A stretch of 12,082 nucleotides of DNA from Rhodoferax sp. GTDB lineage: Bacteria; Pseudomonadota; Gammaproteobacteria; Burkholderiales; Burkholderiaceae_C. Every line of letters begins with the position of its first letter. The first letter of the stretch is position 1. The translations under genes and the position numbers were made by a program. Shown in pieces: positions 6,583-12,082 of this stretch. The stretch covers positions 1 to 12,082 of the forward strand of contig JAJAZK010000046.1 in NCBI GenBank assembly GCA_026785765.1, given 5' to 3'. Under the pieces are notes generated by a model. That model worked only from the letters and a program-made list of their open reading frames with translations, was not told the DNA's origin and ran no database searches.

Positions 6583-6812
6583 GGTGCTTTCGCTTTTAGA
6601 ACCCCAGTCAGGCTGGTTGGCCTTCTTGCCGGTGCTTCAGTAGCCAAAACTGCGGAGTCGGTAGACACAACGGATGGGTGCAATCAGCGTATGGCCATGC
6701 CATCGCGATATCTGTTCGCCACCGCACATACACGCGCGAGGCGAACAAGGAGACTGAAAAGACCGCGATTGAAGCAAGCATGGCCTGACCTTATGAACTC
6801 CGCAGACCTTCC
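6583..6812. other. Intergenic region between divergent SDR and xfp genes
   Basis: 230 bases without a convincing gene. It must hold the promoters of both divergent genes, but no clear -35/-10 pair is recognisable. It contains an inverted repeat (6714-6746) and a stretch resembling the 5' half of a tRNA-Leu (6643-6675) with no matching 3' half. AAGGAG at 6747-6752 is a Shine-Dalgarno-like sequence with no start at proper distance; it leads only to a two-codon frame at 6780. Confidence 0.6.
6714..6746. repeat. Inverted repeat GTTCGCC / GGCGAAC upstream of xfp
   Basis: GTTCGCC at 6714-6720 and GGCGAAC at 6740-6746 are perfect 7-bp complements separated by 19 bases, about 67 bases before the xfp start. 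They could be half-sites for a regulator or a hairpin in the xfp leader. There is no T tract after it, so a terminator is unlikely. Function is a guess. Confidence 0.3.
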
Positions 6813-9182
6813 ATGTCCAACTCCTTGACACCAGACACCCTGCAAAAGATGCATGCCTACTGGCGCGCGGCGAATTACCTGTCTGTCGGGCAGATCTACC
6901 TGCAGGACAACCCACTGCTGGACCGCCCGCTTACGCTGGCCGACATCAAGCCGCGCCTGCTGGGTCATTGGGGAACGACACCGGGTTTGAACCTTCTCTA
7001 CGTCCACCTGAACCGGTTGATCAAGGACAACGACCTGAACATGATCTACGTCATGGGCCCTGGCCATGGCGGACCTGGTATCGTGGCGCACAGTTATCTG
7101 GAAGGCTCGTACACCGAGCACTACCCGGCCATTGAACGCAACCGCAACGGCATGCAGCGGCTGTTTCGGCAGTTCTCCTGGCCACAAGGCATCCCCAGTC
7201 ACGTGTCGCCCGAGGTGCCGGGGTCGATCCATGAAGGAGGCGAGTTGGGTTACTCGTTGGCCCACGCCTATGGAGCGGCGTTCGACAACCCCGACCTCAT
7301 CGTGGCATGTGTCGTCGGTGACGGCGAGGCCGAGACCGGCGCACTGGCAGCGAGCTGGCACTCCAACAAGTTCTTGAACCCCGCGCGCGATGGCGCAGTG
7401 CTGCCGATCCTGCACCTCAACGGCTACAAGATCGCCAACCCCACCGTGCTGGCGCGCATCAGCCATGAGGAGCTGACCGATCTGATGCACGGCTACGGCC
7501 ATGAGCCGTTCTTCGTGGAGGGCGACGACCCGCTGCTGGTGCACCAGGCGCTGGCCGACACGCTGGATGCGGTGTTGGCCCGGATACGGCAAATTCAGGT
7601 TGAAGCGCGATCGCCCGGCACGTCGCAGCCGCCGCAGCGTCGCCGTTGGCCGATGATCGTGCGGCGCACACCCAAGGGCTGGACCGGGCCGAAGTCGGTG
7701 GACGGTTTGCCCGTCGAAGGCACATGGCGCTCGCACCAGGTGCCTATAGCCGAGTTCAAAACCCCCGGGCATGTGCAGCAGCTTGAGAACTGGCTCAGGA
7801 GTTATGGCCCCGAGGAACTGTTCGACGCGCGCGGCTGCTTCCGCGACGATCTGGCCGCGCTCGCGCCGACCGGCCAGCGTCGCATGGGCTGCAATCCGCA
7901 CGCCAATGGTGGAGCCTTGTTGAAGCCGTTGGCCATGCCTTCCTTCCGCGACTATGCAGTGGCGGTAACCGAGCCTGGCGGCGCCGCAGCCGAGGCGACA
8001 CGGGTGCTGGGGAAGTTCCTGCGCGACGTGATGAAACTCAATCTGGGCGCCGCCAACTTCCGTATCTTCGGCCCGGACGAAACCGCGTCGAACCGTCTGG
8101 ACGCGGTGTTCGAGGTATCCGGCAAGGTCTGGCTGGACGGCATGCAATCAGGTGACAACTACCTGAGTGCCGACGGCCGCGTGATGGAAGTGCTGAGCGA
8201 GCATCTGTGCGAAGGTTGGCTCGAGGGTTACCTGCTCACCGGGCGCCATGGCCTTTTCTCGTGTTACGAGGCCTTCATCCACATCATCGATTCGATGTTC
8301 AACCAGCACGCCAAGTGGCTGAAGGTGTGCCGACAGATTCCCTGGCGCAAACCGATTGCGTCGCTGAACTACCTGCTGACCTCGCATGTCTGGCGGCAGG
8401 ATCACAACGGTTTTTCGCACCAGGACCCGGGCTTCATCGACCATGTCGCGAGCAAGAAGGCCGATGTCGTGCGGATCTACCTGCCGCCTGACGCCAACAC
8501 GCTGCTGTCGGTGGCCGACCACTGTTTGCGCAGCCGCAATTACGTCAACCTGATCATCGCCGGCAAGCAGCTTGCGCCGCAGTGGCTGGACATGGATGCG
8601 GCCGTGCGGCATTGTGCCGCGGGTGCGGGTATATGGGCCTGGGCGAGCACCGGTGACGGCAAGAATGAGCCCGATGTCGTGCTGGCCTGCGCTGGCGACG
8701 TGCCGACGCTGGAAGCACTGGCGGCGGTCACCTTGCTGCGCAGCTATGTGCCCGACATCCGCGTCCGCTTCGTCAACGTCGTGGACCTGATGGTGCTGCA
8801 GCCACAGTCAGAACATCCCCACGGGCTGGCGGACCATGAGTTCGATGCCTTGTTCACCACCGACAAGCCGGTCATCTTCGCGTTCCACGGTTACCCGGCG
8901 ATCATCCACAAGCTGACCTACCGGCGGCGCAACCACGCCAATATCCATGTGCGCGGCTACAAGGAGGAGGGCACCACGACCACGCCGTTCGACATGGTGG
9001 TGCTGAACAACCTGGACCGTTACCAACTCGCGCTGGATGCGATCCGGCGCATACCGCGGCTGGCCGGCCAGGCCGCGGCAGAGACCGCGCGCTTCGAGGC
9101 GACGCTGCAGCGCCACAAGCAATACATCGGCGAGCATGGCGATGACATGCCAGAGATCCTGAACTGGCGCTGGACAGCATGA
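6813..9182 (+). CDS. xfp: Xylulose-5-phosphate/fructose-6-phosphate phosphoketolase
   Basis: Thiamine-diphosphate enzyme that cleaves xylulose 5-phosphate or fructose 6-phosphate with phosphate, giving acetyl phosphate plus glyceraldehyde 3-phosphate or erythrose 4-phosphate. At 789 aa it has full family length. Signatures: MGPGHGGPG (81-89), EGGELGYS (141-148, phosphoketolase signature 1), and VVGDGEAETG (167-176, signature 2 and the GDG of the ThDP/Mg2+ site) followed by HLNGYKIANPT. The second (pyrimidine-binding) domain has WRQDHNGFSHQDPGF from residue 527. The C-terminal domain is complete (HVRGYKEEGTTTTPFDM and the final EILNWRW). ATG 6813 gives the standard phosphoketolase N-terminus (a short tail then MHAYWRAANYLSVGQIYL) but has no clear Shine-Dalgarno. 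AckA starts 10 bases after the stop, so the acetyl phosphate made here is directly used by the next gene product. The enzyme is cytoplasmic. Whether it prefers xylulose- or fructose-phosphate cannot be told. Confidence 0.97.
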   Translation: MSNSLTPDTLQKMHAYWRAANYLSVGQIYLQDNPLLDRPLTLADIKPRLLGHWGTTPGLNLLYVHLNRLIKDNDLNMIYVMGPGHGGPGIVAHSYLEGSYTEHYPAIERNRNGMQRLFRQFSWPQGIPSHVSPEVPGSIHEGGELGYSLAHAYGAAFDNPDLIVACVVGDGEAETGALAASWHSNKFLNPARDGAVLPILHLNGYKIANPTVLARISHEELTDLMHGYGHEPFFVEGDDPLLVHQALADTLDAVLARIRQIQVEARSPGTSQPPQRRRWPMIVRRTPKGWTGPKSVDGLPVEGTWRSHQVPIAEFKTPGHVQQLENWLRSYGPEELFDARGCFRDDLAALAPTGQRRMGCNPHANGGALLKPLAMPSFRDYAVAVTEPGGAAAEATRVLGKFLRDVMKLNLGAANFRIFGPDETASNRLDAVFEVSGKVWLDGMQSGDNYLSADGRVMEVLSEHLCEGWLEGYLLTGRHGLFSCYEAFIHIIDSMFNQHAKWLKVCRQIPWRKPIASLNYLLTSHVWRQDHNGFSHQDPGFIDHVASKKADVVRIYLPPDANTLLSVADHCLRSRNYVNLIIAGKQLAPQWLDMDAAVRHCAAGAGIWAWASTGDGKNEPDVVLACAGDVPTLEALAAVTLLRSYVPDIRVRFVNVVDLMVLQPQSEHPHGLADHEFDALFTTDKPVIFAFHGYPAIIHKLTYRRRNHANIHVRGYKEEGTTTTPFDMVVLNNLDRYQLALDAIRRIPRLAGQAAAETARFEATLQRHKQYIGEHGDDMPEILNWRWTA

Positions 9183-9192
9183 CGGTCTGTGC

Positions 9193-10284
9193 ATGAGCGC
9201 AAAACACGTCCTGGCGCTGAACAGCGGGTCGTCGTCGCTCAAGTTCAGCTTGTACCGCGTCGATCCGGCAGGGGTCCAGAGGTTGCTCGGCGAGACGATT
9301 GATACGGCGGATCATCTGCAGGCCTTTGGGCGTGTGACTAGCGTTCTCGCCGGGTCGGGAACGCCGCCACCAGACGCCATCGGGCACCGTATCGTGCACG
9401 GCGGGCCAACGCTGCGCCAGCACAGCCTGATTGACGATGCCGTGTTGCTGCAGCTGCACGCCGCCGTAGCCTTTGCTCCGCTGCACTCACCGCACGCGCT
9501 GGCGCTCATTGGTCTGGCGCAGAAGCACTTTCCGGGCATTCCCCAGGTGGCGTGTTTCGACACTCAATTTCACGCCGACCTGCCAGATGTCGCCCGGGTG
9601 CTTCCGATCGCCCGGGAACTGCAATCCGAGGGCATCCATCGCTACGGATTTCACGGCCTGTCGTTGGAGTCCATCGTGCGGCAACTCGGTGACGGCGTGC
9701 CAGAGCGCCTGGTCATCGCCCACCTGGGAAACGGTGCCAGCATCACGGCGCTGAAGGCGGGCCAATCGATCGACACCAGCATGGGCTTGACACCCAGCGG
9801 TGGCGTGATCATGGGCACCCGTAGCGGCGATCTCGACCCGGGGGTGCTGGTGTATTTGCTGCGCGAAAAGACACTTGATGTCGCGCGGCTGGAGGCCTTG
9901 ATCGATCGAGGTTCCGGCCTGCTCGGCATCTCCGGCCTCAGTGGCGACCTGCGGCGTCTGCATGCAGCTGCCGCGTCGAACCCCGGCGCGCGCCTGGCGA
10001 TCGAGATGTTCTGCTACTCGGTGCGCAAGCAGGTGGCCGCGATGGTTGCCGTGCTCGGGGGTCTGGACATGCTGGTCTTCACTGGCGGCATTGGCGAAAA
10101 CGACGCGCTTGTGCGCAGTGAAGTCTGCCAGGGACTGTCGTGGATGGGGGTCAGCCTGGACGACGCGCGTAACCGCTCGGCGAGCAATCCCGTCAGCGAC
10201 GCTGCCTCGCGCTGCCGGGTGCTGGTGCTGCCATCGCAGGAGGATGAGCAGATCGCCAGCCATGCGTGGGCATTGCTCGCATGA
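9193..10284 (+). CDS. ackA: Acetate kinase (acetate/propionate kinase family), short form
   Basis: Transfers phosphate between acetyl phosphate and ADP, giving acetate and ATP. The N-terminal LALNSGSSSLKFSLY carries the conserved Asn10 and the first ASKHA phosphate loop. GHRIVHGG contains Arg66, CFDTQFH the catalytic Asp123, HRYGFHGLS the catalytic His154, and IAHLGNGASI a nucleotide-binding loop. MGTRSGDLDPG contains Arg210 (the transition-state arginine), FTGGIGEN is the adenosine motif, and QEDEQIA near the C-terminus carries the metal-binding Glu. At 363 aa it is shorter than the common 395-405 aa enzymes, with shortened loops but all catalytic residues present, so activity is expected. 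It lies 10 bases after xfp and its stop overlaps the start of the P-type ATPase (ATGA, 10281-10284), indicating one operon. Together with Xfp it forms the ATP-yielding end of the phosphoketolase shunt. Confidence 0.96.
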   Translation: MSAKHVLALNSGSSSLKFSLYRVDPAGVQRLLGETIDTADHLQAFGRVTSVLAGSGTPPPDAIGHRIVHGGPTLRQHSLIDDAVLLQLHAAVAFAPLHSPHALALIGLAQKHFPGIPQVACFDTQFHADLPDVARVLPIARELQSEGIHRYGFHGLSLESIVRQLGDGVPERLVIAHLGNGASITALKAGQSIDTSMGLTPSGGVIMGTRSGDLDPGVLVYLLREKTLDVARLEALIDRGSGLLGISGLSGDLRRLHAAAASNPGARLAIEMFCYSVRKQVAAMVAVLGGLDMLVFTGGIGENDALVRSEVCQGLSWMGVSLDDARNRSASNPVSDAASRCRVLVLPSQEDEQIASHAWALLA

Positions 10285-12082
10285 CGGCGACCGAGACCAC
10301 GGCCGCAACCCTCCTTGGCGATCCGTCGGTCATGGAGGCCGACGCAGTGGCCGTGGCCGTGTAAGCGGATGTCGACAACGGGCTCAGCGCAACAGAAGCT
10401 GCGCGTCGGCTCGCACAGAACGGACCCAATACGCTGCGTGCAGCACCACCTGTGGCTGCCTGGCGGCGTGCGCTGGCGCAATTCCAGGACCCGCTGATCT
10501 ACCTGTTGCTGGCGGCGGTGGCCATCGCGCTGGTCGCCTGGTGGATCGACGGCAGGTCTGGCTGGCCGGTGGACGCCATCGTCATCACGGCCGTCGTGCT
10601 GCTCAACGGCGGGATCGGCCATGTGCAGGAAGCCAAGGCGCAGAACGCCGTGGCTGCACTGGCCAAGATGACGTCAGCCACCACCACGGTGCAGCGTGAC
10701 GGCAAGCCGCTGCGCGTGCCCAGCGCCGAACTGGTGCGCGGCGACGTGATCGTGCTGGCCGAGGGCGACGCGGTCGGCGCCGACGCGCGCCTGCTTCAAG
10801 GCACGACCTTGCGCGTGCAGGAGGCCGCGCTGACAGGCGAGAGCGCGGCCGTTCTCAAGGACATCGCGACCCTGCCCCGGACGGCGCCTTTGGCGGACCA
10901 GCTCAACATGGTCTTCAAGGGCACGGCCATTGCGCAAGGCACGGGCCGCGCGGTGGTCACCGCTACCGGCATGGAAACCCAGATGGGCCGGATTGCAGCA
11001 CTCCTGGAGGCCACGACCGCAGAGGCGACGCCGCTGGAAAAGGAAGTCGCGCGCGTCGGGCGTACGCTGGGCCTGGCGGTCGTGGCCATTGCCCTCGTGG
11101 TGGTGGTCACCATCCTGCTCATCTCCGACATTCGCGGCACTGCCGATGTGGTGCACGTGCTGCTGCTTGGCGTGTCGCTGGCGGTGGCCGCGGTGCCCGA
11201 GGGGCTGCCCGCCATCCTGGCGGTGGTGCTGGCGCTCGGTGTGCAGCGCATGGCCAAACACCACGCCATCGTGAAGAACCCGTCCTCGGTGGAGACGCTG
11301 GGCTCCGCCTCGGTCATTTGCTCGGACAAGACCGGAACCCTGACTCGATCGGAGATGACCATCGAGCGCGTGATGACGGCTTCGGGCGACACCCACATCA
11401 GCGGGGTCGGGTATGCGCCTGAAGGCCAGGTCGAGCACGACGGGACTGAGTTGGCCACCGGGCCGCTGCAGGACGAGGCCCGGCTGGTGCTCAGTGGTGG
11501 CAGCCTGGCCGGCAATGCCGACCTGCGCCAGGTCGCGGGCGGCGCGTGGGAGATCCACGGTGACCCTACCGAAGCCGCGTTCCTGGTAGCCGAGCGCAAG
11601 CTTGGAGCTGAAGCGGTCACCGAGCGGCGCGAGCGGCGCTTCGAGCGCGTCGGCGAAATCCCGTTCACGTCCGAGCGCAAGCTGATGACGACGATCGAAC
11701 GCGACCATGAACACGGCGACGCGCTGGTGGCCGTCAGCAAGGGCGCGCCTGACGTGCTGCTCGGCCACTGCACCCGGGCGCGCGTGGGGCTGGAGGTCGT
11801 CGCGCTGGATGACGCCTTGCGGGCACGGCTGCTGGCCGGTGTGGACACCCTCACCGAAGCCGCACTGCGCACTTTGGCGGTGGCCTACCGGCCGCTCGAA
11901 TCTGGCGAATCTGGAAAGTCTGTTGAAGACCCAGCGACTGCCGACACACTGGAGCGCGAACTGATCTTCGTCGGCACCGTCGGCATGATCGACCCGCCGC
12001 GCGAAGTGGCGGCGGTGGCCATCCGCGAAGCGCGCCGGGCCGACATTCGGGTCATCATGATCACCGGTGATCATCCGAAAAC
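10281..12082 (+). CDS. P-type cation ATPase (Ca2+/P2 type), interrupted by in-frame TAA, 3' end outside window
   Basis: An ion-pumping P-type ATPase of the P2 (SERCA/PMR1-like) group. ATG 10281 overlaps the ackA stop and reads 27 codons. TAA at 10362-10364 then interrupts, and the same frame continues with ADVDNGLSATEAARRLAQNG, the typical cation-ATPase N-terminal domain, and stays open to the window end (600 codons). Numbering from ATG: LTGES with TGES at 185-188 (actuator), PEGLP at 306-310 (ion-binding TM4; PEGLP is typical of P2A/P2B Ca2+ pumps), DKTGTLT with phosphorylated Asp349, KGAPDVLL and MIDPPR (nucleotide domain), and ITGDH at the end of the window. Hydrophobic helices lie near residues 72-85, 90-104, 264-282 and 292-312. 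The ion is not certain: Ca2+, or another divalent or monovalent cation. Translation may restart at GTG 10452, which would omit the N-terminal domain but keep the membrane and catalytic core. The gene is cut before the hinge and TM5-TM10. Confidence 0.85.

Noticed and set aside
6643..6730. A functional tRNA-Leu gene
   Set aside because: Only the D-arm-like part matches. No anticodon stem, variable arm, T arm or acceptor complement can be folded from the following bases.
5977..6828. Plus-strand open frame of 283 codons across the SDR gene and the intergenic region
   Set aside because: The minus strand encodes recognisable SDR motifs over the same bases. The plus frame has no domain and runs past the xfp start.
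6684..8147. Long open frame on the minus strand (487 codons) opposite the first part of xfp
   Set aside because: It mirrors the strongly conserved phosphoketolase codons and has a composition typical of an antisense frame.
10674..12074. Long open frame on the minus strand (466 codons) opposite the P-type ATPase
   Set aside because: The plus strand carries all P-ATPase motifs in order. The minus frame is rich in His, Arg and Gln with no recognisable domain, as expected for the complement of a GC-rich gene.
1..12082. Transposase, integrase, insertion-sequence ends, integron attC sites or CRISPR repeats that could explain the mosaic
   Set aside because: No such coding motifs, terminal inverted repeats with flanking duplications, or regularly spaced repeats were seen on either strand.
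1..12082. A new defence or toxin-antitoxin system built around the CPBP (Abi-like) protein
   Set aside because: The neighbours are hydrolases, an oxidoreductase-type domain and metabolic genes. No nuclease, helicase, toxin or bacteriocin-like peptide gene was recognised, and the CPBP family name alone is not evidence for defence.

Overview
The window looks like a stretch of chromosome from a high-GC proteobacterium. Most third codon positions are G or C, gene overlaps of the ATGA/GTGA type are common, and every gene ends in TGA. The protein types (a barrel-type pyruvate kinase with an extended middle domain, a phosphoketolase next to a short acetate kinase, a Ca2+-type P-ATPase) recall betaproteobacteria of the Burkholderiales type. 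That assignment is from memory of families, not from a search.

Region 1 (2-5909, plus strand) is a tightly packed accessory operon. It holds the C-terminal part of an M23-type metallopeptidase broken by an in-frame TAA, an exported or membrane-anchored alpha/beta hydrolase, a long mosaic reading frame, a CPBP (Abi/CAAX-like) membrane protein, and a PAF-acetylhydrolase-like lipase/esterase. The mosaic frame (1508-3775) is the oddest object in the window. An NmrA-type NAD(P)-binding domain runs without a stop into a fragment of a second CPBP-type membrane protein. That fragment runs into the C-terminal two thirds of a pyruvate kinase whose N-terminal barrel half is missing. It looks like the product of two in-frame deletions, or of misassembly.

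Region 2 (5953-6582, minus strand) is a convergent SDR/NAD(P)-binding gene split by an in-frame TAG at codon 19. It is followed by 230 bases without a gene (6583-6812), which contain a 7-bp inverted repeat and a stretch resembling the 5' half of a leucine tRNA.

Region 3 (6813-12082, plus strand) is an energy-metabolism operon: phosphoketolase (xfp), acetate kinase (ackA), and a P-type cation ATPase running off the window. Xfp makes acetyl phosphate from sugar phosphates and AckA turns it into acetate and ATP. The ATPase start overlaps the ackA stop, but its frame is interrupted by TAA at codon 28. The pyruvate kinase remnant in region 1 is the only other central-carbon gene here.

Three genes (M23, SDR, P-ATPase) are each interrupted by one TAA or TAG with recognisable family sequence on both sides, while all eight gene ends are TGA. 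Decay or sequencing error is the simplest explanation. No mobile element, CRISPR array, rRNA or complete tRNA was seen.
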